Origin: Microvirga arvi
GTDB taxonomy: Bacteria > Pseudomonadota > Alphaproteobacteria > Rhizobiales > Beijerinckiaceae
Length of the DNA stretch: 64,000 nucleotides
Direction of reading: 5' to 3'
NCBI RefSeq assembly: GCF_016892765.1
Contig: NZ_JAFEMD010000007.1
Location: 1-64,000 of the forward strand
Part shown: piece after piece, positions 29,302 through 39,564 of the stretch
Position numbering within the stretch: the first letter of the stretch is position 1
Layout: the number at the start of each line of letters is the position of its first letter
Position numbers and translations under genes: made by a program
The notes under the pieces: generated by a model
Told to the model about the DNA's origin: nothing
Seen by the model: the letters and a program-made list of their open reading frames with translations, nothing else
Database searches by the model: none

Positions 29302-30540
29302 ATGCCCCGTCTCGTCATGAAGTTTGGTGGAACCTCCGTCGCCACCGTAGAGCGCATCCGCAACGTGGCGCGGCATGTCAAACGCGAGGTCGAGGCCGGC
29401 TACGACGTGGCCGTGGTGGTTTCCGCCATGGCGGGCAAGACCAACGAGCTCGTCGGCTGGGTCAAGGAGGCCTCGACCCTCTACGATTCCAAGGAATACG
29501 ACGTGGTTGTCGCCTCCGGCGAGCAGGTGACGTCCGGCCTTCTCGCCCTTGCCTTGCAGGAGATGGGACTCAAGGCCCGCTCCTGGCAGGGTTGGCAGAT
29601 CCCGATCATGACCTCGGAGGCCCATGGCTCGGCCCGCATCGCCGCCATCGACGGAACAGGGATCCTCAAGAGCTTCACCGACAGAAAGGAAGTCGCCGTC
29701 GTCTCCGGCTTCCAGGGCGTTCACCAGCCCACGGGCCGCGTCACCACCCTCGGCCGCGGCGGCTCCGACACCAGCGCCGTGGCGCTCGCCGGCGCCATCC
29801 AGGCCGAGCGCTGCGACATCTATACGGACGTCGACGGCGTCTACACCACCGATCCGCGCATCGTGCCCAAGGCCCGGCGCCTGGACAAGGTTTCTTACGA
29901 GGAAATGCTGGAAATGGCCTCGCTGGGGGCCAAGGTGCTTCAGGTGCGCTCGGTCGAGCTCGCCATGATGCATCGCGTACCCACCTATGTCCGCTCCAGC
30001 TTCGACGATCCCGCCGATCCCAAGCTCGGCACCCTCATCTGCGACGAGGAAGACATCATGGAACAGCAGGTCGTCACGGGCATCGCCTATTCGCGCGACG
30101 AAGCCCAGATCACGCTGCGGGACATTGCCGACAAGCCGGGCATCGCCGCGTCGATCTTCGTGCCCCTGGCCGAGGCCAACATCAACGTGGACATGATCAT
30201 CCAGGTCGTGTCCGACAATGCCGCCACCACGGACCTCACCTTCACGGTGCCCACGGCCGATTACGAGCGGGCCTGCGCGCTCCTGAACGCCCACCGGGAC
30301 GAGATCGCCTTCAAGGAGCTCCAGGGTGCGACCGACGTGGTCAAGGTCTCCGCCATCGGCGTGGGGATGCGCAGCCATGCCGGCGTGGCGGCCCGGGCCT
30401 TCAAGGCCTTGGCGGACAAGGGGATCAACATCCGCGCGATCACCACGTCTGAGATTAAATTCTCAGTGCTGATCGAATCGGCCTATACGGAGCTTGCGGT
30501 TCGTACGCTCCACTCGCTATACGGCCTAGATCAAGCCTGA
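29302..30540 (+). CDS. lysC: Aspartate kinase
   Basis: A 412-residue enzyme for the first step from aspartate to lysine, threonine, methionine and diaminopimelate. The kinase domain begins VMKFGGTSVATVERI and contains VVVSAMAGKTNELV, LGRGGSDTSAVALAG and the YTDVDGVYTTDPRI segment. Two C-terminal ACT domains (about 265-405) include VSDNAATTDLTFTV and VSAIGVGMRSHAGVAARAF; they are the site of lysine/threonine feedback control in this family. ptsP follows 89 bases downstream, the standard order in Hyphomicrobiales. Confidence 0.97.
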   Translation: MPRLVMKFGGTSVATVERIRNVARHVKREVEAGYDVAVVVSAMAGKTNELVGWVKEASTLYDSKEYDVVVASGEQVTSGLLALALQEMGLKARSWQGWQIPIMTSEAHGSARIAAIDGTGILKSFTDRKEVAVVSGFQGVHQPTGRVTTLGRGGSDTSAVALAGAIQAERCDIYTDVDGVYTTDPRIVPKARRLDKVSYEEMLEMASLGAKVLQVRSVELAMMHRVPTYVRSSFDDPADPKLGTLICDEEDIMEQQVVTGIAYSRDEAQITLRDIADKPGIAASIFVPLAEANINVDMIIQVVSDNAATTDLTFTVPTADYERACALLNAHRDEIAFKELQGATDVVKVSAIGVGMRSHAGVAARAFKALADKGINIRAITTSEIKFSVLIESAYTELAVRTLHSLYGLDQA

Positions 30541-30629
30541 TTGACGAGGGATCGGTCAGGCTGCGACAGTGAACGAGTCAGCCGCCGGTCCACCTTGCCG
30601 GCCCTTGAAGGACGGGAACAGATAAGCTC

Positions 30630-32897
30630 ATGCCAAGTGCTCCCGGCGGTCCGCGCCTTCTGCTGCGCCGCCTCCGCGAGATCATGGCGGAGCCGGTCGG
30701 GGCGCAGGACCGTCTCGACAAGATCGTCACCCAGATTGCTGCGAACATGGTGGCGGAGGTGTGCTCCGTCTACGTGATGCGCGGCGACGGTGTGCTCGAG
30801 CTCTTCGCCACCGAGGGCCTGAACCGGGAAGCCGTCCACCTCACGGTCATGCGGTCGGGCGAAGGCCTCGTGGGCCTCATCGCCTCGACGGCCGAGCCCC
30901 TGGCGCTTTCCGACGCCCAGAGCCATCCTTCCTTCTCCTACAAGCCCGAGACGGGCGAAGAAATCTACCACGCCTTCCTGGGCGTGCCGCTGCTTCGCGC
31001 CGGCAATACGCTCGGCGTCCTCGTCGTCCAGAACCGCACCTATCGCGTCTATACCGAGGAAGAGGTCGAGGCCCTCCAGACCACCGCGATGGTGGTGGCC
31101 GAGATGCTCGCCACGGGCGAGCTGCAGGCCCTGGCGCCGGTCGAAACGGGCATTGCCCTGCGCCGCCCCGTCTACCAGAAGGGCGTCGCCCTCGCCGACG
31201 GTGTGGGACTGGGATACGTGGTGCTCCACGAGCCTCGCGTGGTCGTCAAGAACCTCATCGCCGAGAACATCGAAGCGGAGCTGACGCGTCTCGACGCGGC
31301 CATCGCCGAGGTGCGCCTGTCCATCGACGAGCTCATCGAACGCGGGGATGTGGCCCATCACGGCGAGCACCGGGAGGTTCTCGAAACCTTCCGCATGTTC
31401 GCCCACGATCAGGGCTGGCTCAGGCGCATGCGCGAGGCGGTGACCTCCGGCCTGACGGCCGAAGCCGCCGTGGAGCGGGTCCAGTCCGACAACCGCGCCC
31501 GCATGCTGCGCCAGACCGATCCGTACCTGCGCGAGCGCCTGCACGACCTCGATGACCTCGCCAATCGCCTGCTCCACAAGCTCGTGGGGCGGGACTTCGT
31601 CGCGGAACGCGGGCAGCTGCCGGAGAACGCCATCATCGTGGCCCGCTCCATGGGACCCGCCGCCCTGCTCGACTACGACCGCTCGCGCCTGCGCGGCCTG
31701 GTCCTCGAAGAGGGCGGGCCGACAAGCCACATCGCCATCGTCGCCCGGGCGCTGGGCATCCCGGCAGTCGGCGAGGTAGCGAATGCGACATCGCTCACGG
31801 AACCGGGCGACGCCATCATCGTCGACGGCGCCGCGGGTGAGATCCAGATCCGGCCGAACCCGGATGTGGAGGCGGCTTATGCCGAAAAGGCACGGTTGCG
31901 CGCCCGTCGGCAGGAGCAGTACCTCAAGCTGCGCGACGTGCCGTCCGTCAGCAAGGACGGGGTCGAGGTGAGCTTGCAGCTCAATGCCGGCCTCGTGGTC
32001 GACCTGCCGCATCTGGCCGAGACCGGCGCTGCGGGCGTCGGCCTGTTCCGCACCGAGTTGCAGTTCATGATCGCCGAGCGGATGCCCTCGGCCTCCGAGC
32101 AGCAGGCGCTCTACAGCACCGTCTTTGCGGAAGCCGGCGGCAGGCCCGTCACCTTTCGTACCCTGGATATCGGCGGCGACAAGATCCTGCCTTACATGCA
32201 ATCCGTCGAGGAGGAGAACCCGGCCCTCGGCTGGCGCGCGATCCGCATCGGCCTCGACCGTCCGGGCCTGCTGCGCGCCCAGATCAGGGCTCTTCTCAAG
32301 GCCGCTGCCGGCCGGCCTTTGAAGATCATGTTTCCCATGGTGGCGACCTGCGACGAGTTCGAGCGCGCCAAGCAGTACGTGGAGCGGGAGAAGATTCACC
32401 TCGCCAATCACAACCACCCCCTGCCGGCGGACCTGAAGCTCGGCGTCATGCTGGAAGTTCCCTCCCTCCTGTTCCAGCTCAAGGAAATCTGCGCGAGCGC
32501 CGACTTCATCTCGCTCGGCACGAACGACCTGATGCAGTTTCTCTTCGCCAGCGACCGCGAGAACCGGCGCGTGGCGGACCGTTTCGACCCGTTGAGCGCA
32601 CCCATGCTGCGGGCCCTGAGCATGGTGGCGGAGCATGCTCAAGCGTCGGGCTGCCTGGCCACGGTCTGCGGCGAGATCGGCGGGCGCCCCCTCGAAGCCA
32701 TGGCTTTGATCGGCCTGGGCTTCCGCTCGTTATCCATGTCTCCGGCCTCCATCGGTCCGGTGAAGGCCATGTTGCTGGAGATGAACGTCGCGGATATCAG
32801 CGCCTTGATCCGCGAGGAACTGAAGAGCGCCGGGGGCGGCGAAACGCTGCGTCCGAAGCTTGCCCATTTTGCGGAAACCCGTGGTATTCCGGTCTGA
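30630..32897 (+). CDS. ptsP: Phosphoenolpyruvate-protein phosphotransferase PtsP (EI-Ntr)
   Basis: A 755-residue first component of the nitrogen-linked phosphotransfer chain; it passes phosphate from PEP to NPr (PtsO) in the cytoplasm. The N-terminal GAF domain (about 15-155) is the nitrogen-signal input in this family and binds glutamine/2-oxoglutarate signals in relatives. The phosphohistidine is His367 in the [16 protein letters not shown] segment. The PEP-binding barrel follows with [18 protein letters not shown] and [10 protein letters not shown], and the late Cys is in [11 protein letters not shown]. Its TGA overlaps the prfA ATG by one base. Confidence 0.96.
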   Translation: MPSAPGGPRLLLRRLREIMAEPVGAQDRLDKIVTQIAANMVAEVCSVYVMRGDGVLELFATEGLNREAVHLTVMRSGEGLVGLIASTAEPLALSDAQSHPSFSYKPETGEEIYHAFLGVPLLRAGNTLGVLVVQNRTYRVYTEEEVEALQTTAMVVAEMLATGELQALAPVETGIALRRPVYQKGVALADGVGLGYVVLHEPRVVVKNLIAENIEAELTRLDAAIAEVRLSIDELIERGDVAHHGEHREVLETFRMFAHDQGWLRRMREAVTSGLTAEAAVERVQSDNRARMLRQTDPYLRERLHDLDDLANRLLHKLVGRDFVAERGQLPENAIIVARSMGPAALLDYDRSRLRGLVLEEGGPTSHIAIVARALGIPAVGEVANATSLTEPGDAIIVDGAAGEIQIRPNPDVEAAYAEKARLRARRQEQYLKLRDVPSVSKDGVEVSLQLNAGLVVDLPHLAETGAAGVGLFRTELQFMIAERMPSASEQQALYSTVFAEAGGRPVTFRTLDIGGDKILPYMQSVEEENPALGWRAIRIGLDRPGLLRAQIRALLKAAAGRPLKIMFPMVATCDEFERAKQYVEREKIHLANHNHPLPADLKLGVMLEVPSLLFQLKEICASADFISLGTNDLMQFLFASDRENRRVADRFDPLSAPMLRALSMVAEHAQASGCLATVCGEIGGRPLEAMALIGLGFRSLSMSPASIGPVKAMLLEMNVADISALIREELKSAGGGETLRPKLAHFAETRGIPV

Positions 32898-33985
32898 TGT
32901 CGATTGCCCCTCCCTCTGATCGCCTGAACGCCATTCTCGCCCGCCATGACATCATCACGGCGACGCTCAATGCCGGACCGGACCCGGAAACATTCGTCGC
33001 CCTCTCCCGTGAGCTCGCCGAGCTCGACGGAGTGGCGGAGGCCATCCGCGCCTATCGGGCGATGGAGGACAACCTGCAGGGCCTGCAGGCGCTCCTGGAC
33101 GACCCCTCCATGGATTCCGAGATGCGTTCGCTCGCTGAGGACGAGCTGCCCCAGGCTCGAGACGATCTGGAGAAGGCGGCGCAGGCTCTGCGCCTGATGC
33201 TGCTGCCCAAGGACGAGGCGGACGAGAAGAGCGCCATCCTCGAGATCCGCGCCGGCACCGGCGGCGACGAGGCCGCCCTCTTCGCCGGCGACCTGCTGCG
33301 CATGTACACCCGCTATGCGGACCTGAAGGGCTGGAAGGTCGAGATCGTCTCCGAGAGCGAGGGGACGGCGGGCGGCTACAAGGAAGTGGTGGCCGAGATC
33401 AAGGGCCGGAGCGTGTTTGCGCGCCTCAAGTTCGAGAGCGGGGTCCACCGGGTCCAGCGCGTGCCGGATACGGAAACGCAAGGGCGCATCCACACCTCCG
33501 CCGCCACGGTCGCCGTGCTGCCGGAGGCCGAGGATGTGGATATCACGCTCAACGACGCCGACCTGAAGATCGACACCATGCGCGCGCAGGGTGCCGGCGG
33601 CCAGCACGTGAACAAGACCGAATCGGCGATCCGCATCACCCATATCCCGACCGGCATGGTGGTGTTCGTCCAGGACGAGCGCTCCCAGCACAAGAACCGC
33701 GCGCGGGCCATGGCCCTGCTGCGCGCCCGCCTCTACGACGCCGAGCGCACCGCCAAGGACGCGGCCCGCGCCGCCGACCGCAAGGCGCAGGTGGGCTCCG
33801 GCGACCGCTCGGAGCGCATCCGAACCTACAACTTTCCGCAAGGGCGCGTGACCGACCATCGCATCAACCTGACCCTCTACAAGCTGGAGGAAGTGATGGC
33901 GGGCAATGCCCTCGACGAGCTGATCGACGCCCTGGTGACCGAGCATCAGGCGGCCCAGCTCGCCGCTCAGGACCAGGCTGCGTGA
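32897..33985 (+). CDS. prfA: Peptide chain release factor 1
   Basis: A 362-residue release factor that recognises UAA and UAG. The catalytic GGQ is at 234-236 ([17 protein letters not shown]). The anticodon-like loop with the RF1 PxT region precedes it, and RSEQ-like [23 protein letters not shown] follows. Its ATG shares one base with the ptsP stop, so translation is coupled. prmC, whose product methylates the GGQ glutamine, follows 22 bases later; this pairing is widespread. Confidence 0.97.
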   Translation: MSIAPPSDRLNAILARHDIITATLNAGPDPETFVALSRELAELDGVAEAIRAYRAMEDNLQGLQALLDDPSMDSEMRSLAEDELPQARDDLEKAAQALRLMLLPKDEADEKSAILEIRAGTGGDEAALFAGDLLRMYTRYADLKGWKVEIVSESEGTAGGYKEVVAEIKGRSVFARLKFESGVHRVQRVPDTETQGRIHTSAATVAVLPEAEDVDITLNDADLKIDTMRAQGAGGQHVNKTESAIRITHIPTGMVVFVQDERSQHKNRARAMALLRARLYDAERTAKDAARAADRKAQVGSGDRSERIRTYNFPQGRVTDHRINLTLYKLEEVMAGNALDELIDALVTEHQAAQLAAQDQAA

Positions 33986-34007
33986 GCGGGCGGCAAGGCC
34001 TGTTGCC

Positions 34008-34856
34008 TTGAAAACCCGTGCCGAGGCCCTGAAGGAGCTGCGCCGAACCCTCAGCGAGGCCGGATTCGAGACCGCAGCCCTGGACGCCCGGCTGCTGCTT
34101 CTGGAAGCGTTAGGCATCTCGGCGACAGATCTTGTCAGCCAGCCTGACACGCCCCTGAAGCCGGAGCAGGCGGACACCCTCGCCGCCTTCGCCCGGCGCC
34201 GCCTGAACCATGAGCCGGTGGCGCGGATCCTCGGCGGGCGGGAGTTCTGGGGCCTGCCCTTCCGCCTCTCCCCGGAGACCCTGGTGCCCCGTCCGGACAC
34301 CGAGACCCTGGTCGAGACCGCCCTCGCCCTGCTTCCCGACCGTCAGGCACCCTTGAGAATCGTCGATTTCGGCACCGGGTCGGGCTGCATCCTGGTCGCG
34401 CTCCTTCACGAACTGCCGAGCGCCACGGGCCTCGGGATCGACCTGTCCTTCGGTGCCCTTGTGACAGCGCGTGCCAATGCCATTGACAACCGGGTCAGCC
34501 GCCGCTGCCACTTCGCCCTCTCTCGCTGGGCGGATGCGGTTTCCGGGTCGTTCGACCTGATCGTCTCGAATCCGCCCTACATCGCCTCCGAGGTGATCCC
34601 AACCCTCGACGAGGAAGTACGGGAGCATGACCCGCTTCTGGCCCTGGACGGGGGGCCGGACGGGCTGGAGCCCTACCGGGTCATTTTACGGGAAGCGGGG
34701 CGGCTGCTGGCTCCCCAGGGGCTGCTGGTGGTCGAGATCGGCTATGATCAGGCCGAGGCCTTATCGAGCTTGGCCGGGGTCCACGGCCTTGAAATCCTGC
34801 GGACCGCACACGATCTATCAGACAACCCGCGCTGCGTCGCCATGAAGCGATTGTGA
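34008..34856 (+). CDS. prmC: Peptide chain release factor N5-glutamine methyltransferase
   Basis: A 282-residue methyltransferase that modifies the GGQ glutamine of release factors. The N-terminal helical domain is followed by RILGGREFWGLPF, a segment specific to PrmC, then SAM motif I IVDFGTGSGCILVALL and the catalytic NPPY at 188-191, which binds the glutamine side chain. The start is TTG 34008; the region between it and prfA has no in-frame ATG or GTG without a stop. It is the third gene of a ptsP-prfA-prmC unit. Confidence 0.95.
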   Translation: MKTRAEALKELRRTLSEAGFETAALDARLLLLEALGISATDLVSQPDTPLKPEQADTLAAFARRRLNHEPVARILGGREFWGLPFRLSPETLVPRPDTETLVETALALLPDRQAPLRIVDFGTGSGCILVALLHELPSATGLGIDLSFGALVTARANAIDNRVSRRCHFALSRWADAVSGSFDLIVSNPPYIASEVIPTLDEEVREHDPLLALDGGPDGLEPYRVILREAGRLLAPQGLLVVEIGYDQAEALSSLAGVHGLEILRTAHDLSDNPRCVAMKRL

Positions 34857-34971
34857 TGGCCCGGGTGAGGCTTTCTTGCCCCACAACTGGATAAAGTCGG
34901 AAATAGGCCTTGTTGGACTGCAAGGAACCCGCTAGATTCAGAAGCAGAGATCGTCTCCGGTCTAAACAAAT

Positions 34972-35035
34972 CGGCAGCCCCTGAAGGGCATGCCGGAAGA
35001 CCAAACGATATCAATCGCGCAGGCAGGGGCTTTTT
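34972..35035 (+). ncRNA. Structured element: candidate small RNA end or attenuator upstream of the DUF4167 gene
   Basis: Two competing structures are visible. Hairpin 1 (34972-34995): CGGCA-GCCC, loop CTGAA, GGGC-A-TGCCG, nine pairs with one bulge. Structure 2: AGCCCCTG (34976-34983) pairs with CAGGGGCT (35024-35031), followed by TTTTT. They share bases 34976-34983, so only one can form. The gap 34857-35216 otherwise shows no gene. It could be the 3' end of a small RNA or a regulatory leader of the gene at 35217. I do not recognise an Rfam family. Confidence 0.4.
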
Positions 35036-35216
35036 AAACGGAACAGCCTGGCGCGATCACTTGAACCCGACACTGAAGGCTGGCCAAGCTTCTTGAAGGC
35101 TATGGCTGAACGACAGACGGTTTGCCACGCGAACGGTGGGCGTTGAGCCCGTTCGGTGAACATTGGCTTGCATATCGCGTGGGCTTTAAAGAACCAGCGA
35201 GGCTCGTAGAGCGAAA

Positions 35217-36272
35217 ATGAGACCAGGACAAAACAGGCGTATGCGCGGTCGTAGCAACAACAACCGCAACAACAACAAGGGGCCCAATCCCCTGACGAAG
35301 AGCTATGAGTCGAACGGCCCGGACGTGAAGATCCGCGGCACGGCTCAGCATATCGCCGAGAAATACAGCCAGCTTGCCCGCGATGCGCAGTCGAGCGGCG
35401 ACCCGGTGGCGGCCGAGAACTACTTCCAGCACGCCGAGCACTACTTCCGCATCATCGCCGCCGCCCAGGAGCAGCTGCGCGAGCAGTATGGCTACCAGCA
35501 GCCGCGGTCCTTCGACGAGGACGGCAACGAGGAAGACGGCTTCGGCCAGGGCGAGCGCCCGAGCTTCGAGCGCGCCGGAGCCAGTGCCCAGGATTTCGGC
35601 AACGGCGAGGAAGGCGATTACGGCTCGCAGCCGCAGCCTTACGAGAACCGGGCCGAGCGTAATGAACAACGCCCTGCCCGCTTCGACCGTAACGATCGCC
35701 AGGATCGGGGGGATCGCCAAGAGCGTTCTGACCGGCCGGATCGCAACGACCGGAACGACAGGAACGACCGCCAGGATCGCGGCGACCGCCGCGACCGCTT
35801 CCAGCCCCGCGACCGCGGCCCGCGCCAGGATTTCCAGCCGCGCGACGAGCAGCCCTTCGAGGCCCGCCCCGAGAACGGTGAGCGCCCCGAGCGCAACGAA
35901 CAACGCCCTGCCCGCTTCGACCGGGGTGACCGCCCCGAGCGCGGCGACCGGCCGGACCGCAACGACCGCTTCGAGCGTGGAGATCGTCCGGAGCGCCGCG
36001 AGCGCTTCCCGCGCGACCGCCGCAGGGACGACGAGGTGTCCGATCAGGGCACCCTGCCGGCCTTCCTGACGAATCCGGTCCGCACGCCCGCTCCCGCGGC
36101 CGCCCAGGATGAGGTCCCGAGCGCCGCTCCGATGGTGCAGGAGCCCGCCAACGACGAGGCTGCGGTTCGCCCGCGCCGCCGCCGTCGCACCCGTCAGGAG
36201 ATGATCGACGCGGCCAATGCGGAGAACGCCGGCTTCGCCCCGGATCCGGTGGAGACCCCGGCCGCCGAGTAA
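35217..36272 (+). CDS. DUF4167 domain protein, RNA-binding-like
   Basis: A 351-residue protein. The N-terminal DUF4167 part starts MRPGQNRRMRGRSNNNRNNNK, and a helical hairpin (about 30-90) carries VKIRGTAQHIAEKYSQLARD and SSGDPVAAENYFQHAEHYFR. Residues 140-280 are a low-complexity tract of Asp, Arg, Asn and Gly in repeats of the NDRQDRGDR kind, containing two near-copies of RNEQRPARFDR. The tail ends in basic RRRRRTRQEM-like sequence. Such composition suggests RNA binding or phase separation, but no activity is proven. It sits between prmC and clpB in many Hyphomicrobiales; here an RTX gene intervenes. Confidence 0.88.
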   Translation: MRPGQNRRMRGRSNNNRNNNKGPNPLTKSYESNGPDVKIRGTAQHIAEKYSQLARDAQSSGDPVAAENYFQHAEHYFRIIAAAQEQLREQYGYQQPRSFDEDGNEEDGFGQGERPSFERAGASAQDFGNGEEGDYGSQPQPYENRAERNEQRPARFDRNDRQDRGDRQERSDRPDRNDRNDRNDRQDRGDRRDRFQPRDRGPRQDFQPRDEQPFEARPENGERPERNEQRPARFDRGDRPERGDRPDRNDRFERGDRPERRERFPRDRRRDDEVSDQGTLPAFLTNPVRTPAPAAAQDEVPSAAPMVQEPANDEAAVRPRRRRRTRQEMIDAANAENAGFAPDPVETPAAE

Positions 36273-36294
36273 ATCGGACCCATCGAACAAGACG

Positions 36295-36323
36295 AAAAGG
36301 GAGAGCCTAGCTCTCCCTTTTTT
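36295..36323 (+). terminator. Rho-independent terminator
   Basis: The stem GGGAGAG / CTCTCCC has a five-base loop and is followed by TTTTTT. It lies 23 bases after the DUF4167 stop. Confidence 0.92.
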
Positions 36324-36411
36324 GTTGCGCCTTCCGGATTTCGGAACGAATTGATTCATAATAACATATAACTTAGCTTAACGGCCAAGCTTCCTTCGTC
36401 AGGGGTTTCGC

Positions 36412-39400
36412 ATGGCCACGCTCAAATCCCGATTTGTCGCCCTCCCCGCGCTCAAGACCCGCAAGCCCGATCCCCTCGAGGCCCTGAACGCTCGCGAGGA
36501 CGGGAGTGCCCTCGCCTCCCCCACCAGCAAGACCCTGTCCGGCACGCCGCGGGCCGACCGGCTGTTCGGCACCTCGGCCAACGACGTGCTCTCGGGGCTC
36601 GGCGGCAACGACCTGCTCGACGGCCGCAAGGGCCGCGACCGCATGACGGGAGGCGCCGGCAACGACACCTACATCGTCGACAACACCGGCGACCGGGTGA
36701 CCGAGAAGGCCAAGGGCGGCACCGACCTGGTCAAGACTTCCGTGAATTGGACCCTCGGCTCCCAGATCGAGAATCTCACCCTCACCGGTCGCGCAAACCT
36801 CAAGGGCATCGGCAACAGCCTCACCAACACCATCACCGGAAACAGCGGCCACAACGTTCTCGACGGCGAGGCCGGTGCCGACAGGCTCGCCGGGGGCAAG
36901 GGCAACGACATCTACATCGTCGACAATACGCAGGACCGGATCACCGAGAAGGCGAACGAGGGCATCGACACTGTTCAGGCGTCCGTGAGCTTTAGCTTGA
37001 GCGCCCATGTGGAGAACCTCGTCCTGCTCGGCAGCGCCGTGTCGGGAACAGGCAACGATCTCGCCAACCGGATCACAGGCACTGCCCAGGCTAACCGGCT
37101 CGACGGGGCGGCCGGTGACGATACTCTCTTGGGAGGCGCCGGCGACGACACGATCTCGGGCGGCACCGGCGCCGATTCGCTCCAGGGCGGCGACGGCAGC
37201 GACGATCTCAGCGGCGGATCAGATCGTGATTCCCTCAGTGGCGGCAACGGCAACGACCGGCTCGACGGCGAGGTCGGCGCGGACACCATGGCCGGTGGCC
37301 AAGGCGACGACGTGTACTTCGTCGACGATGCCGGCGACATGGCGGTCGAAGGGGGCGACGGCGGCACCGATACGATATGGACGGAGATCAACTACACACT
37401 CGCCGCTCATGTCGAGCGGCTGGTGCTCACCGCCGCCGCGCTTCGCGGCACGGGCAACGATCTCGACAATAGGATCACGGGCACGGGCGGAAACAACACG
37501 CTCGACGGTGGCGGCGCCGCCGATACGCTCGACGGCGGGGCGGGCAACGATCTCTATCTCGTCGACGATGCGGGGGACGTGATCGTGGAGGCCCAGGGCG
37601 GCGGCACGGACACGGTGCAGGCTGCCTCCAGCTACACGCTCGGCGCCCATGTCGAGCGGCTGGTTCTGACGGGCGGCGCCCTTTTCGGCACCGGCAATTC
37701 CCTCGACAACGCCATCACCGGCAATGCCCTGGCAAACACCCTCAAGGGTGAGGCGGGCCATGACACCCTCGACGGTGCTGCGGGAGCGGACGTGCTGCAA
37801 GGCGGCGCAGGCAACGACCTCTACCTCGTCGACGATGCGAATGACGAGATCCTGGAGGCGACCGGCGACGGCTACGACAGCGTCCAGGCCTCGGTCGATC
37901 ATATTCTCGGCGACAATGTCGAGCGGCTCATCCTCATTGGAGCCGCCATTGCCGGTACGGGCAATGCCATCGACAATCTCATCGTCGGAAACGCGCTCGC
38001 GAATTCCCTCATGGGGGGCGAAGGCAACGACACCCTCGACGGCGGCACTGGAGCCGATACGCTGGAGGGCGGCGCCCATAACGACATCTACCTCATCGGC
38101 AATGCTGAAGCTGTGGTCGTCGAGCAGGCCGACGGTGGGTATGACACGGTCCATGCCACCATCGATTACACAATCGGCGACCACGTGGAGCATCTCGTTC
38201 TGCTCGGCAAGGCCACTGCCGGCACGGGCAACGCCCAGAACAACCTCATCACCGGAAACACGATGCTCGCGAACAGTCTCGCAGGCGCGGACGGCGACGA
38301 CACGCTTGAAGGCGGCCTGCGGGACGACACGCTCATCGGCGGGATCGGCCGGGACTCGCTCGTCGGCGGCGTCGGCAACGATGTCTATGTGATCGACGAT
38401 ACTGACGATGTGATCGACGATCAGGGTGATCCCGAGGATATCGACACCGTTCGAACGACGCTTGCGGATTACACGCTCGGTGCCGGCCTGGAGGCGCTTG
38501 TGATCCTCAACAACGGCCGTTTCAACGTCGCGCAGGGCAACGGCCTTGCCAATGATATCACCACCGGCAGCAACGACGATTATCTCTACGGTTACGGCGG
38601 CAACGACACCCTGCGCGGCGGGCTCGGGCAGGACTCCTATTTCGTCGATGATGCCGGTGACGTGGTGATCGAAGCAGCAGATGCCGGTTTCGACAGCATC
38701 TTCAGCAGCATCGATTTCGTTCTGCCGGATCATGTGGAGAGGCTCATCCTGCAGCCTCCGGTGCTCGAGGGACGCCGCGGCACCGGCAACGACCTCGACA
38801 ACGTCATGACCGGCGGTCAATGGAACGACACCCTCTATGGCGGCATCGGCAACGATCGACTCGAAGGAGGGTTCGTCAACGGCAATTCAGGCCAGGACAG
38901 CCTGGTGGGAGGTGTTGGCAATGACACTTATGTGGTCGACAGGGACGACGATGTGGTGACCGAACTTGCTGGTGAAGGAACCGATCTCGTCCAGTCGGCC
39001 TCGGCGAACTACACGCTCTCGGCCCATGTCGAGAACATGACGCTCATCGGCACCATGGGCGCCAACGGCTACGGCAACAATCTCGACAATCACCTTATCG
39101 GCAATATCGGCGGCAACATCCTGGAAGGACGAGACGGGAACGACACGCTCGACGACGGCGGCGGGCGCGATGGCCTTCGCGGCGGTCTCGGCCGCGACAC
39201 CTTCGTGTTCAGCAGCCTCGCCGACCTCAATCCCGACCCGAGTTCCAGCGATGTGCTTTCCGACTTCGACCATTCTCTGGCCGGCGGCGTCGATGGCTCG
39301 ACCCTCGACGTCATCGATCTGTCCCGCATCGACGCGATCACTGGAGGATCGGACAACGCTTTCAGCGGGTCGATCTTGATGGGGTCAACGGCGCCTGGAC

Positions 39401-39555
39401 AGCAGAACGCCGGCTTTCTCTACTACAACATGACGAGCGGCGTTCTTTACGGATATGTCGGAGCGCAGGGCATGGCGGTGTCTCCCAGCTTCGCCATCAC
39501 TGTCGGAACCGGGGTCATCTGGAACAGCACGGCCGGCGGGAACATCATCCTCTAG
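36412..39555 (+). CDS. RTX (haemolysin-type calcium-binding) repeat protein
   Basis: A 1047-residue acidic protein without a Sec signal. After about 45 residues it is almost wholly RTX sequence. Nine modules of about 80-135 residues each start with YxVDxxxDxVxE, continue with a YTLxxHVExLxLTGxA-like strand and GTGNxLDNxITGN, and end in one or more GGxGxDxL nonapeptides, which bind Ca2+ in parallel beta-rolls. The last about 100 residues form a hydrophobic, glycine-rich end (AITVGTGVIWNSTAGGNIIL), the usual type I secretion signal position. No lipase, protease or adhesin domain is visible. No HlyB/HlyD/TolC genes are in the window, so export must use a transporter encoded elsewhere. A surface or matrix structural role is inferred. 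Confidence 0.92.
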   Translation: MATLKSRFVALPALKTRKPDPLEALNAREDGSALASPTSKTLSGTPRADRLFGTSANDVLSGLGGNDLLDGRKGRDRMTGGAGNDTYIVDNTGDRVTEKAKGGTDLVKTSVNWTLGSQIENLTLTGRANLKGIGNSLTNTITGNSGHNVLDGEAGADRLAGGKGNDIYIVDNTQDRITEKANEGIDTVQASVSFSLSAHVENLVLLGSAVSGTGNDLANRITGTAQANRLDGAAGDDTLLGGAGDDTISGGTGADSLQGGDGSDDLSGGSDRDSLSGGNGNDRLDGEVGADTMAGGQGDDVYFVDDAGDMAVEGGDGGTDTIWTEINYTLAAHVERLVLTAAALRGTGNDLDNRITGTGGNNTLDGGGAADTLDGGAGNDLYLVDDAGDVIVEAQGGGTDTVQAASSYTLGAHVERLVLTGGALFGTGNSLDNAITGNALANTLKGEAGHDTLDGAAGADVLQGGAGNDLYLVDDANDEILEATGDGYDSVQASVDHILGDNVERLILIGAAIAGTGNAIDNLIVGNALANSLMGGEGNDTLDGGTGADTLEGGAHNDIYLIGNAEAVVVEQADGGYDTVHATIDYTIGDHVEHLVLLGKATAGTGNAQNNLITGNTMLANSLAGADGDDTLEGGLRDDTLIGGIGRDSLVGGVGNDVYVIDDTDDVIDDQGDPEDIDTVRTTLADYTLGAGLEALVILNNGRFNVAQGNGLANDITTGSNDDYLYGYGGNDTLRGGLGQDSYFVDDAGDVVIEAADAGFDSIFSSIDFVLPDHVERLILQPPVLEGRRGTGNDLDNVMTGGQWNDTLYGGIGNDRLEGGFVNGNSGQDSLVGGVGNDTYVVDRDDDVVTELAGEGTDLVQSASANYTLSAHVENMTLIGTMGANGYGNNLDNHLIGNIGGNILEGRDGNDTLDDGGGRDGLRGGLGRDTFVFSSLADLNPDPSSSDVLSDFDHSLAGGVDGSTLDVIDLSRIDAITGGSDNAFSGSILMGSTAPGQQNAGFLYYNMTSGVLYGYVGAQGMAVSPSFAITVGTGVIWNSTAGGNIIL

Positions 39556-39564
39556 CGCAATGCG

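Noticed and set aside
30531..32642. 703-codon minus-strand frame antisense to ptsP
   Set aside because: Composition and position are those of a codon-bias shadow; ptsP is complete on the other strand.
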